Below are positions 10,470 through 23,440 of a DNA stretch of 64,000 bases, in pieces. Each line of letters begins with the position of its first letter. Position 1 is the stretch's first letter. The stretch is from Haliotis asinina (Eukaryota; Mollusca; Gastropoda; Lepetellida; Haliotidae). The DNA lies in contig NC_090283.1 in assembly GCF_037392515.1 (NCBI RefSeq), positions 40,006,249-40,070,248 of the forward strand, read 5' to 3'. The notes beneath the pieces were generated by a model. It was given only the letters and a program-made list of their open reading frames with translations. It did no database searches and was not told the DNA's origin. A program made the translations under genes and the position numbers.

Positions 10470-13400
10470 TCATTTAAGTGGTTTGTTCTCTTCACGCTCG
10501 TTCTCATCACTCTTGGATGTCGTCACAGTTCCTCTTCCTCGGAATAATGGTTCACAGAGAAGAACTACAGCCGTTATGTAGGTACAGATTCCAATATAGA
10601 TGTAACTCATGTTGTATGAACCAGTCAAATCCCGGATTGCACCTGCAGGAAGATGCCACATGTTAGGATCCAATCCACGATTGATTGAAATGAAGTATCT
10701 CTGTTTACTGAAACTTGGAATGCATACTTAATGATTATCTGCGACTGATGTGCTAAATACACATCTAAATTGAACTTTCATTCTGTCTGATTTATACGTT
10801 TTATCACTGTCTTTTTTATAATTAAATACAATATATATTTCTAGCGATCGGTGATGGTGACTTTACATATGACGGTGATTGTACATATATCGTATGCACG
10901 TAGCATATCATACATATCAGGAGGCATAGCAACAGCATATCTGTTACTATCACGGAAGACCATGTTGTTAGAGATGTGGGTCACGATTTTTGAGTCATCA
11001 GGACCATGTCATTGTTAATGTGTTTCAGTAAGGAGGTGAAAACCCCTGCAAAAATAGATATTCTGCCAAAATACTCTTTAAAGTTAACAGGAGAGCAGTT
11101 AAGTTAAAGTTAACAGGAGAACAGTTAAGGAAGGATAACAATAGATGGGTGAATTTCTTTATCAAATCTTTATCAAAAATATAAAATGTTGTTCATCCAT
11201 ACACATTTTAGGGTTATTCTTCCTTACTGCTCAAACTATTTACTAAATGCCTCTCAAGGAAGTCAGTTAACGGCGCTGAAGTTTTCAACCCAAACAAACA
11301 AGCAATCAACAACAACAACGAAAAAAACCCAACACTTAAAAAGTTTACAAATACAGCGACCTTACCTATGATGGGATGTGTGACTGAAACAGCAAGTCCA
11401 TAGAAGACGGAAACAAACCCGAAAACTCTTGGCATGTTGTCAAGTCCCATAAAGTCTATTATGGCAACGGGCATGAGACAGTGGAAGACACCACCAAAAA
11501 GTCCAACAATCACAGAATACACAACTAATAGTATATATGCGTTGTAGTAAGAGGTAAACATAGTGGTTGTACCAGATATAAGTAAACCAATGGCCATTAA
11601 ATGGTTTACTTTTAAGTATTTCAGGTCTGCAATAAACCCTGCTGCAAGTCTGCTGAAGAAGTCAAGCACGCCTGAAACAGTTAGAAGAAAAGCTGCCTCT
11701 GCTTGTGGAAACCCCTTCTCAACTACGAAGGCAGGGAGGTATGCTAGCACTAATTTTAAAACAATACCAAAATATGCTACGGTAACAAACATCAGAAACT
11801 TTGGTTGCTTGAACAACGAAAAATCAAATCCAGAAAAGGCATGCTTTATACACATGCCTGCACCTTTGCGTTGTTTTGATTCTTTGTTGTTCCAGGCGGA
11901 GTCCTGTTGTAATTCATTGCTGCTTGGTGAGTTGGCTCGTATACTCTTATGGACATTTTGATTATTTTTTGCCTTCTCTTCACTGATGGGACGGAATGTC
12001 AAGCTGTCGTCTCTCACTGTGACAGTATCCTCATTATCCTCACACTCTTCACCAGTGTTTTCTTGATCTTTCTTTTTTCTGTCATTCCTGGTGGTTGTCA
12101 GTCCTTCTGTAACCTTACCAAATGAACTTAATGGCCTAAACAATGCCCCTCCGACCAACGTGTTCATTGTCAGCCCAGTAAGGATCAACATGCTTCCTCG
12201 GACACCATACTCATCCAGTAGGAAGTTTACCATAGGTGGGAATATGCTGTTCCCAAGACTGTTCCCAGATAGGGCAACTGCTGTAGCAATACCTCTTCTC
12301 TTCTTGAAGTACTTTCCAATCAGTACTAGTGCTGGTCCACTCATCATTGAATTGCCTAGACCTGTCAAAGAAAGTATTAACTCATCATACATTATCTTTA
12401 CTCTCCAAATACTGGCTGAATCGTTCAGAGAGTTAGTATATGTTTGCTAGAATCCCAACTTTGTCAAAGTTACGCCGCACTAAGCAATGTTCCCGCTATA
12501 TGGCGACTTAAGTAAATATTGGAGTCCGGGCCAAACAATCCAGTGATCAACAGCATGAGCATCGATCTGCACAACAAGGACTGCTGCAGTGGTTGCCTCG
12601 AAAAGCAATGAAGCCCATCGAGCAACCCAAGGAAGTGTATCCCCATAACAAGACTGATCATCCCATAGAAGTAAACGTTTCCTTATTGTTGTGTATTCTA
12701 ATGGCATCTGCAATATGCGGTGAGAGACGACTGTCGGTAAAGTGAACCCTCCACCATGATCCAATGTCCCAGCAAAAATGGTGTTTATTCCAGTCAAGTC
12801 GTTCTGCTTTGCGAGCTTTGATCTTTTTGTTCTTCACCCTACAGCTTTCGGCCGATCCCTGACTGTTCATTAAGGAAATGGCTCTAACAGGGAATCATTG
12901 TTGCCTTAACGATGTGCTCGTATCACACAAAAGGCGCCTAACAAGTCTAAGCAGTGCTCTACCTCATCTCATTGTTGTCTTACTTGGTCAGACCCGTAAA
13001 GTTCCCGGGGTAGAATAGGCCTTCAGCAACCCATGCTTACCATAAAAGGCGATTATGCTTGTCGTAAGAGGCGACTAACGGGATCGGGTGGACAGGCTCG
13101 CTGACTTGGTTGACACATGTCATCGGCTCTCCATTGCGCAGATCGATGCTCATGTTGTTGTCACTGGATTGTCCATTATTTACAGACCGCCACCATATAG
13201 CTTGAATATTGCTGAGTGCGGCCTAAAACTAAACTCACTCACTCACTGGCCAGTAGATATCTTTAACATTTTTGGTAGCTCTGTATTCGTTCAAGAGTCT
13301 TTATAATCTACTGCGCGAAAATTAAAATTGCTGAAACATTCATGGATAAGCATACCTACCTATAGAAGATTACTTATTTCAAAACAATGAATGAAATGGT

Positions 13401-15508
13401 AAATATATGCACTGTTAGTGAACAGGATTCATGTCTAACAAACTCCCTAAAGAAACCGTAATGTGTATGAAATGCCGACCCTGGGACACCGAAAATCCAA
13501 ATATTATCATTACTCATTGACAATTATATCACTTGTTATTTTGTAGCTAAACATACCCACCAACAAGAATACTGTGTGTACAGATGAGATACGTCATACT
13601 GGTAGGGAACACAGCTGCCAGCATCCCCAAAGAATATATTGTTCCACCAAGAAGTACGGTTTTTCTCTCCCCAAGCAGTTGTAGAATCACATTCATGGTA
13701 ATGAGCGCTGCAAACATAATGTGACCACAAGGCCACAGAATTCTCACAAATGTAAGATGTGTTCTGTTAAACAGTGTTCACGTACGTCAATGGCATCAAA
13801 GAGAGAAGATATTGATACACAAGAACGCATGATAACATCCTGTCTTTAAATGTTCGTTGAAATATTATGGGATATTTCTAGTTTGTCAAAGGATAATTTA
13901 CCATATTTTATTACTTGATTACTCACACCCCAGACTGAATGATGCAGCCATCACGCCCATGAATAAGGTTGTTTTCAGAGCAGATGCCTGGAATTCATTC
14001 ACGTATTCTACGAAGAACAGTCCTTTAGCTTGTGAATACCCGACCATCAAAATGACATTCAGAAAACTACCTGGAAATGGAGGCATTCTTCTTGTACGAC
14101 TTTGACGACATAATGAAATCGATGGAGATATCATGGATGACGTGTTAATTATTAATAATCATGAAAATAATAGCACACACTTCGTGCAAGAAATGTCATA
14201 ACTCTACAGCATACATATATATTCAACAGATTATGTTCCCAAGTTTCTTTTTGTTACACAAGTTTCAAAATAGTGAGTCAACAGTTTACGTCACATCAGC
14301 ATTTTTTCAGCCATATTGTGACTACGAAAAGTTATCTTATCACAATAAATATATCTGTACGTTTAGAAAGATGTCAGCAAAGGACAGTATACCAACCAGA
14401 TTATCACAAATTAATTAAAACCAGTTTGAGCTCAGTGTAAAATGCTTGATAATTTAAGAAAAAAAAGAAAAACACAATATAAGATAGAGCTATTATAGAT
14501 GGCAAGGAACTGAAGGCAGATTACCATCTTTGGGATTACGATATCCTTGCAAGTGTAATGGAAAATCATACGTATCATAACACCCAAATTGTGGCCTGCG
14601 CATGACATGGATTGGTTTAAGCCTGACTGTCCTTAGCAACAGTATCCCGCTGTAATTGCCAGACAATACACAGTCTGAGGAACAGACGAGCACTTTCGTT
14701 CTCACACCGAGAAGACGTTTATCTTCAAAGCAACAGATATGGGACACGAGAGTGTACGTATGGTCCATCCCGGACCCGACTGCGGACAGCAGGTATTGGA
14801 GCCACACAACCATAAACAGGACCTATCCTGATGCAATGTGTTCTTGGACAACGTTTATGACATATCCGCATGTATGCCATATTTAACTTTCGCGTTTCTC
14901 TTGGTTGATTGCACAAAACGGTTTTGGTGAACGATTTTGAAAGGACAGTCAAATGACCTGAAGAGCATGAAGAGCATTTTGTGACAGCGGTCGATTTTAA
15001 TCTTTTGTCGCCAAGGAGAATCAGGCTGCAATACAGTCTCAGATAAGTGAGTTTACTTTTACACCGCACTTGGCAATATCCAGGCTATATTTCATGGATT
15101 ACTAAAGATCAATTCTAACTCGTATCTTCATAGGTCATTATCAGGTGGGATGAGTCGGTGGGTGTCATTTTATTCCAAGTTACGCAGTCTTCATTTTATC
15201 GTCTACATTGTTACCTTGATGGAGGCTGTGTGATGCGTGTCTGTTTTCAGAAAGTAGTACATTCGACATGGAATTCAGTTTAACAAGCGTCATGTTTGTT
15301 ACTACGTGGCTATACATACCAATAGGAAATGTCGGGGGATATTGGACTTACAAGATTGCCAAAATGAAAATGTTGAAGACAACGAGGACACAGATGACCC
15401 AAAAACATAAATAATTAAATAAAAAATAAGCGAAAATATGATAATTTATTACATAACCATTTTTCATGTGCACTGTCATTGTTTAGCAAAACGGGATATC
15501 CTCTACTT

Positions 15509-15600
<92 letters not shown>

Positions 15601-16141
15601 GGTATATATTACGCACTTCTACACTTTCATATGGGGAATCGAATCCGGGTGTTCAGGGCGACAACCAAACGCCTTGACTACCAGGCTACATCTCTGTTCC
15701 CTGTGCTTAGTGGCGATCTGGGAAGGAATATAGACTACCCGTAATATTGCCAGAAAATTACCCGTCTTGGCGTTAAACAACCACCAAATAAATCACTGTG
15801 GCCTACTTGTAGAAAATATGATTTCTGGTTGACAGCTGTGTCATCTGAGCATCAGCTTAACTGACATTAACATCTTTAAGAAAAGCATCCTACAATGAAA
15901 ATGTAGGCTATTCTGCAAAATAGGAGTGAAGGTGGTCACCTGCCAAAACAACCCAAGCCCATCCACGGTCTATGGGCAGTCCATCATCCTGTTCATGTGG
16001 TTGTTTGTCCAACTCTTCTGCATCCTCGTGGTCCTTCAGAAGCTTCTTCGCAACATCTCTATCTCCGTTCGCGTTGATTACAGTAACACCACACAACTCC
16101 GATTCATCACTGACCTCTTCTCCAGGCTTAGTTGTACCCAT
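10470..16141 (-). CDS. Monocarboxylate transporter-like protein, copy B (SLC16 family)
   Basis: Exons (minus strand) are 16141-15940, 14070-13927, 13707-13561, 12361-11366 and 10642-10470. They join without a break to 553 codons plus stop. The family moves monocarboxylates or related small solutes, often with protons, across the plasma membrane; the substrate here is unknown. The N-tail (about 67 aa) is acidic, then comes TM1 with the family signature DRGWAWVVLAG. The TM4-5 block is KYFKKRRGIATAVALSG, followed by FLLDEYGVRGSMLILTG. A hydrophilic central loop follows, then TM7-12 with DFFSRLAAGFIADLKYL around the conserved TM8 arginine. The last exon encodes AIRDLTGSYN, TM12 and a charged C-tail. 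The start is the ATG at 16141, the first Met of the open exon. Compared with C, B lacks the RKR-RP and TSNPDL loop motifs that A and C share. Reading past the exon 4 donor stays open to 11214. SINEs sit in intron 3 and a (TA)n run in intron 1. Confidence 0.88.
12471..12615 (-). mobile_element. CTCA-tailed SINE, truncated copy
   Basis: It matches the tail half of the family (CGCCGCACTAAGCAATGTTC, GTGATCAACAGCATGAGCAT) and lacks both the simple tail and the head. It lies in intron 3 of copy B. Confidence 0.7.
12991..13248 (+). mobile_element. CTCA-tailed SINE, near full length
   Basis: The head GACCCGTAAAGTTCCCGGGG starts at about 12990, then come GGCGACTAACGGGATCGGGT, GATCGATGCTCATGTTG and AATATTGCTGAGTGCGG, and the (ACTC)n tail at 13233-13247. 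It lies in intron 3 of copy B, opposite to the gene. I see no clear target-site duplication. Confidence 0.85.
15512..15599. repeat. (TA)n microsatellite, about 88 bp
   Basis: An uninterrupted TA run in intron 1 of copy B, abutting the SINE that follows on the right. Confidence 0.95.
15615..15795. mobile_element. SINE fragments next to the (TA)n run
   Basis: Minus-strand tRNA-like head: A box TAGCCTGGTAGTCAAGG (15689-15673) and B box CCGGATTCGATTCCCC (15648-15633). To its right, in plus orientation, is a tail-like piece (AATATTGCCAGAAAATTACC, GGCGTTAAACAACCACCAAA) typical of another molluscan SINE end. The two halves may be separate insertions. Confidence 0.6.
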
Positions 16142-18767
16142 TCTGATGTTGGCTACTTCGGATGATGTAAGTAGAAATATTCTCGATGGTTATCACGCCC
16201 ATGAGCTCTGTTGAGTGGTCGTAAAGTAGGTCACAATCATATTTGAACAGTGTTATAGTTACGTCTTAGTGCGTCTGCTTGGTACAGTATGGGAATGTTC
16301 TAGGTCGTGTAGCGAGGGTCATGGTGACATATCGGAGAGTACAGAGTGAGGATGTGCAATGAAAACTAGCTCACTACTATGTGGTATATAATTAAATATG
16401 TCTCTCTGATGATTACTTTTATCATAGCATCTTCATATAAAGCCAGTCATAAACGTTAATCTGACGAACAAACATAACAATGTTTCACACTTTTTTTTAC
16501 CAATGGGTATTGATGTTTACAATGTGACAAATATACCAAACTCTCATTTTCAGTTTCTCCCATAGGACTACTTGTGTATATCATTACATTATTTTAAGCA
16601 TCCTACCTAATCTAAAGTCAGCAGGGGAACGTCTTTGACATCTGGCTAATCACAATCCATAGATGTGTAATTTATGGTATTTTACTTGATAGCTAAATAA
16701 AATTATGGAATCATTACTTTCCATGTGCCTAAATATGTTGTATCATTTTGATCACAATAATAATTTATTTGTTCCAATATTACAGAATAATACTTGAAAT
16801 TTTTTGAAGATATAAATACACAAAGAATATCGTCTACATGAACGTAGAAGGTAAATGAATGTAAAATAATATTTCACAAGTATACAAATTCATATCATTC
16901 TAATGTTCCACCGTATGCAAAAAACAGGACTAACATTGACATTATTTGGAAAAAAAGGGAATAGAAGGGGGCTTGGGACACACCTTTGACGGCCGCCTAT
17001 TGGAGATTCAGTATATTACAATATTATTATTAAGCTTGATGTACGCTTAGAGAACTTTGATTGATCTGAACATGTTATTATCAAGCTTAATGTAGGCACA
17101 GGTCTATCATAGAGACCTTGGATTGATCTGAAAATGTTATGATTGACTTGTAATATCCTTGAAATGCACTGCTTTCCGCCTCGGTGACGACGAGAAACAT
17201 ATTCCTTCTTAATTTTCTTTTTCAGTGAAACAAGCATAACATCTGACTCCCTTTTAAGGCATTCAAACATAATTTAAAAAGTCATCAAATAAATTGTAGA
17301 GTATGTGGCTGACACACATAAATAAATATTTGTGTTCTAATCAAAGTGATAAAACAATTTATGATGTTGCCATATCACGTGGATGTCATGCATGTTTAGT
17401 GTGTCAGGTAATCTTGCCATTTCACAGATTATCTTTCTTATCCACAGGAGACAGTACATGCGCGTGACCAACAAAGATAGTCTTGTCGTTGTCAGCAAGT
17501 AGTATGAGAAATAATGCTACATTATCTTGCTGTTGTAATCTTCACCCTCACAAACGTTGATTCGATTGTGTCGAATTCAGAGACGGGTGCTCGCAAACTC
17601 CAACCTCGTTTATTAAATATTTCATCCTAAAGTAACTCCTGCTACCCCGAACTCAGTTTGAGTCTCAGGAAGAGAAATATATAAATAATAAATGATAAGG
17701 ATACGTACGTAATCAGTCACATACAAGACTCTGTATAACGTGTCAACATCCTCACAAATATATATCGAGTGAATAGATGTAATCTAGCCTTTAAAATGTC
17801 GCACCTTTTTCATAAAGATCACTAAGAAATGGGCTAGATAAGAAATGGCCCTCTGGGAATGAAATCAAATGATTGAGGGCCATACCTATACATAAATCGT
17901 ACGTATTATTAAATAAAATACTTAACATCAGTTCAAAGAAGCGAACAAAATGTAAAATAAGTTTGACTCTTTTCCTAACAATTGTTGAAATAAAAATACC
18001 TTAAACTGACCTGTATCAGGCCAGTGGCTTACGCAGTGCTCCTTCTCTGTTGAATGTAGAGTGACAAAGCTATCACAGATGACCCGAATGTTACAAATGA
18101 AAACCGAGATTCTGTATATACGTTCTTTTATCAGATTTGATGATAATGTTCTCTGTATGTAGCAACGTTTCAGCTTCGTGATACTAAGCCCAGGGATTTG
18201 AGTTGAGATGTATGATGGATATAAAACTATGCACGCATTTGTTCTACATCCATGTACAGACGAAGAGAAGACAATGCGAAAAAGGGCAGTGGTTTATTCC
18301 CTCTAGCTACGAAAACAATGACTACACAATAAATACACTTCTAGCGTCGATTTCTCAGTACAGATTATTAAACGAAACTAATTCAGCATGCTCTACACAA
18401 ACTGTTGAAAGGATTATGGTCATTGCGGGTTAAACAAACTTTAGTAAAAATTGTAGCAATGAAAGAACGAAATATATCGTTTCTGTTACGTGATTGTTTC
18501 GTCGCTATACAACCTTTCGCAAAATTGATAAATATAATCATATATTCAACCGACTGAAAAAAATATTCCGTCCCTCAGGTGTTTTTCCGAGCAGTATTCG
18601 AATCGCCATACCGGCGGTCCCAGGTGTCGGTGTACAAACGAAAAGTATGGTACGTCTGGTAAGCAAAAGAGGTTCACAGACAAAGTTTGACTTCTAATTC
18701 AGAAGAGTAGTTGGAGCTGTATTCGGCATGCCAGGGTATCAATTATTGATCCTGACTTCCTTTTTAT
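16142..18767. other. Non-coding spacer between copies B and C, left part
   Basis: AT-rich. The right half contains short open frames without recognisable domains. The 5' UTR and promoter of copy B should lie just right of 16141, but I see no decisive element. Confidence 0.4.
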
Positions 18768-18784
18768 GTTTGTAATGACTAGGA

Positions 18785-19013
18785 GTGAGTGAGTGAGTTT
18801 AGTTTTACGCTGCACTCAGCAATATTCCAGCTATATGGCGGCGGTCTGTAAATAATCGAGTCTGGACCAGACAATCCAGTGATCAACAACATAAGCATCG
18901 ATCTGCGCAATAGGGAACCGATGACATGTGTCAACCAAGTCAGCGAGCCTGACCACCCGATCCCGTTAGTCGCCTCTTACGACAAGCTGAGTCGCCTTTT
19001 ATGGCAAGCATGG
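18785..19013 (-). mobile_element. CTCA-tailed SINE with 17-bp target-site duplication
   Basis: The element lies between two copies of GTTTGTAATGACTAGGA, at 18768-18784 and 19014-19030. Its tail is (GTGA)n on the left. Its head is 5'-truncated and ends at GCAAGCATGG on the right. A perfect duplication and good family match indicate a fairly young insertion made by target-primed reverse transcription. Confidence 0.9.
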
Positions 19014-19266
19014 GTTTGTAATGACTAGGAACGAACAATTAACTTTCATACGTGTTGCCTCAAAACTTCAGCGATACACATCTATAAACAATGGTTTTAT
19101 TAAATGTCATGTAAGTTGATACATTACTCAATCGGTGGGTTAGATTGCGGCACTAAATAAATCCTCCGTGTATGCTTTCACCTAAAGACGGGATGACACA
19201 ACCTAGATACACTGACAAGGTCACTCTGTTGACCTCGACATTCATTCCCTGCTTCTAACATTTCAC

Positions 19267-19526
19267 CTACCCGTGCAGACTGAAGTGGAAAATCTGGGCC
19301 TGCTCGTACACCTGACCTACATCACGCGATCTGTTATCTGCCTTGCTATTTGATCGCGAGAATGTTTGTACTTCCTTTGCTTTCTCCCCAACGTGTCTGA
19401 TATCACCAAGGACATGGACAGATCGGTGGTATACAATTCTCTTTGCGGAGTAGATGTCCTTGTCTGTTCCAATATCCGTTGGCCAATGTATCAAATCGAC
19501 TGTTCCCACCAGTACAAGCATATTAC
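19267..19526 (-). other. Unrecognised exon-like frame, 85 codons
   Basis: After an acceptor-like GAATTATTTAG, an open frame reads NMLVLVGTVDLIHWPTDIG, then a middle with KRIVYHRSVHVLGDIRHVGE, and ends IFHFSLHG. It closes either with a stop (GGG TAG) or at a donor G|GTAGGT. Composition and frame length look coding, but I do not recognise the family and found no partner exon. Confidence 0.3.
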
Positions 19527-20054
19527 CTAAATAATTCAAATGTTGTACACTCAACTCAAAGCAGGTTTTCCAGATGTCAGCAAATCATCGCAATACTGCA
19601 AACCATAAAGCAATATTCATAATAAAAATATGTATACTAAATCGGCCATTCACTAAGAATATCTCAATTTTAAATTATTTCAGTGATTGGTAAGATGTCT
19701 TAAAGATTGGTTTGGTGTTCTGACCTCTTGCGATATGCAGTATTATCACTGGGTTTCCGTATGTTGTATCACGTCATAGGAATACAGTTCATGGTATTCC
19801 ACTTAGTCGATACTTAAACGTATACTTGTACGTATGATTTATACAGAAACTTATTCAGCCACTAAGATCTACACACGGATGCCACTGTATCGATGAAATT
19901 AAAGGTTTGTTACACTGCATTAGTTATTTAATATTTTTGTAAAAAAAAAACGATAAAAAATAAAAAATAAGCACAATTCCAGATAGACATCTCAGGTGTA
20001 TTTGAAAACTATAATGCGCAGCTTTTCAGTTGGCATGTTGCCTTGATTACCAAG

Positions 20055-20105
20055 TCGTCTGACCTGACCACCTGACCTTGTTAGTCGCCTCTATCAATAC
20101 GCATG
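20055..20105 (-). mobile_element. CTCA-tailed SINE, short remnant
   Basis: Only the CTGACCACCTGACCTTGTTA / GTCGCCTCT part of the family is recognisable. Confidence 0.4.
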
Positions 20106-20583
20106 CAAGTTCAAACACTTTCCATATGGTTGCAGGATCACAGTCGTGTTTTCAATGATCTGATATCTAAAAAAAACAGCCTCGATATGCACTATATACG
20201 CACAGTATGCGGAGTGCAATTGTGCAGTGGTAAGGCTTCTGCCTATTAGCGCAGTGACCAAGCATTGTGTCTAGATATGAGTGCCATATAAGCGGACTAT
20301 TCTCACTATTATTTACAATGATCCCCGTCATATTCAGTACGTTCCATTAAACACTAAGTGTAAATGTCTAATTGATATGAGCTAGCACACGAGAAAATAA
20401 CATGATCAGTCTGAGAAACAACGGAAGATGTTCGGGTCCCGGGTGGGACTCAACTCAACAGAATCTGTACTTTTATGAGAAAGTGTAATCCTAAACACAC
20501 CATATGATCACTTTCTAAATAACATTGTGTATTCAATCTAACCATCTATTCATGTCATTCGTACTGGAATTAAGTACACGCTC

Positions 20584-23398
20584 TTAGTCATTTTTTAGCG
20601 GTTGGCCTTCTTCAAGGTCCTTCCCATCTGAAGGTGCTGACGTCTTCTTTGTGACTAGTGGTATGCAGAGGAGCAGAATGGCACATATGTAATTGCATAT
20701 TCCAATGTAGTTAAAGCAGAGATTGTACGAACCAGTCAGATCACGTATAGCCCCTGTAAAACAAAATGTTTTACCATAAGACAACTTGAGTAAAAAATAA
20801 ATAAATAAAAGTTTAAATATTTCAATAAATATTTTATTTTATGTTTTCATTTTGAATGAAAATTTGAGCATTCAGTAAACGTATTTTTTTAGCCAAAAAA
20901 ACTGAAATGTCTCGCATTGATATCTTATTTTATGTTTTCATTTTGGGACCGGGTATATGTTTTAACTTAAGTAACTTAACTTAACATTCTGGTAAAAAGC
21001 TTAAATATTTCAATTAATATCTTATCATGTTTTCACTTTGAATGAAATTTGTAAACGTAATTCAGTAAACGTAAGCGAAAATCTTGTCAAGAGGCTTAAA
21101 TATTCCAAATTGATATCTTACCTCGTTTTTGGTACAAATTTGAGCATTCAGTCTTCAAAATTTATTTTCATTTTGGGACCGGGTATAAGTTTTAACTTAA
21201 GTAACTTAACTTAACATTCTGGTAAAAAGCTTAAATATTTTAATTGATATCTTATCATGTTTTCACTTTGAATGAACATTTGTAAACGTAATTCAGTAAA
21301 CGTAAGTGAAAATCTTGTCAAGAGGCTTAAATATTTCAAATTGATATCTTACCTCGTTTTTGGTACAAATTTGAGCATTCAGTCTTCAAAATTTATTACT
21401 TAATGGTTTATGGGTCATTTTGTATCACAATAGTATGCATGAACAATACCAGTGAAGGTAATGGACCGCTCGATCAATCTCATTCATTAGGGTAATGGGA
21501 TAGTAGAGTCGTGAAAGCGTTTCCTCATTCTGGTGGTCAAGGTTCGTTTCCCACAAGTGCACGGTATGGGAAACCTACTGCTTGGAAAGCATTAGATGAG
21601 CCACGACCTGACAAATAACCCTAGTTTGCATATATGGGAACGCCCTCCAGAATATTCTATTTGAAACAAGAGGGAAACAGGTTTCCCACTAAATTTAGTT
21701 CAATTTCCTCGTGTGAGTCACTCTATGAGACACTTGTTGAATATTAGAGGTATTGATTTCACACCATGGTCAGCATGTAGTGCACGTGCTTAGTCACCAA
21801 TGTACGTGTAGCAACCAAGTGTATTGGTCCAGATTACTTGGCCCGCCTGCTTGTCACCAACGCGTTCACTGCGCTAGCACATCTAATACTTGTCAAGCAG
21901 TAATTAATGAACTCTTACACGGCTGGAATGGCCTTCAGGTGGCGTAAAACAATAATTCGTTTTTTATAAGGTAAATAACACTTGATGAATGCATTTTGAT
22001 AATTTGATCGACTGAAAATGATTTGAAATATTTCCACACATACATTATTCAGAGTTTTCCTGTGTATTGATAACTGTGGGATGGCTGAACATTTTTAACA
22101 GTTAAAGGGTGAATGTATAAATGAAACCGTCATTCACACGGAAGTGAATTATCTTACAATTTTAATTACGCACTATAGATGACAAACGTGCTATGCAAAA
22201 TAAAAAACACCAGATGTAAACTTACCCATGATAGGATGTGTCAAAGCCATGGCAAGTCCATGAAACACGGCTACAAATCCAAGAACATTCGCCATGTTTT
22301 TAAGTCCCATAAACTCAACGATGGCAAGAGGGATCAGACAATTATAAAAACTGCCAAATAGCCCAGCAAGAACGGAAAATACGATCAATAGAGTGTACGA
22401 GTTATAGAACGAAGCAAACTGAGCTACAGTTCCAGATATTACTATTCCTATAGCCATCAAATGATTGATTTTGATGTACTTGAGGTCTGCCACGAACCCA
22501 ACAGCAATTCTACCGCAGAAATCCATCACGCCTTGAATAGTCAGTAGAAAGGCCGCCTCTGTGGGACCAACGCCCTTTTCCTTTGCGAGCACAGGGAGGT
22601 ATGCTCCTGTTAATGTGAAAACCATACCGAAATGAGTAAACGCTGCAAGCAGCTGAAACATGGGCTGTTTGAACAATGAAAAGTCAAATGCTGCAAAGGC
22701 TTCTTTAACATGCATCCATACAGTTTCATGTTCATCGTCAACATCTTGTAGAGGATTGACCTCTCGTAAATCCACCAGCGACAATGATGTCAAATCAGGG
22801 TTGCTTGTATACATTCTGAGATGATATTCCGAACGATCACACACTTGCGATTCATAGCTAATCGTCGAATCGGGTCTACTTCTTTTACGAACAGCTTTTT
22901 CTTTATCTGTGACCATTGGGATGCTAGCCTTGCCAAGATCATCCACGTTCATATTTGTAGAAAAGTCCTTTGCATCTTCGTTTCCACTGTTTTCGTGGGG
23001 CGCTTCTAAACCATGGCCATTTCTGTCACCTTGATTCCTCAGTGATACTGTTTTTGGTGTCTTCTTTTGGAAATAACTTAATGGTCTGAACAGGGACCCT
23101 CCGACCCACACATTCATGGTCAGACCCGTCAGGATCAACATACTTCCTCTGACACCATACTCATCCAGTAGGAACCGAACGAGAGGTGGGAAAACGCTTC
23201 CTCCCAAACTGATTCCAGACATGGCTATTGCAGTGGCAATTCCTCTTCGTTTCTTAAAGTACTTCCCAATTAGTACCAAGGCTGGGCCATGTATCATTGA
23301 AAGCCCTATTCCTGGAATTAAACGCAAAATACCGTGAATATTTAGTATGCCGAATTTCCTAATTCATCAAAAATCATCATCATCGTCGTCACCATCAC

Positions 23399-23440
<42 letters not shown>

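Noticed and set aside
14493-15069. Overlapping minus-strand frames in intron 1 of copy B with coding-like composition
   Set aside because: No recognisable domain and no consistent splice sites; not enough to call.
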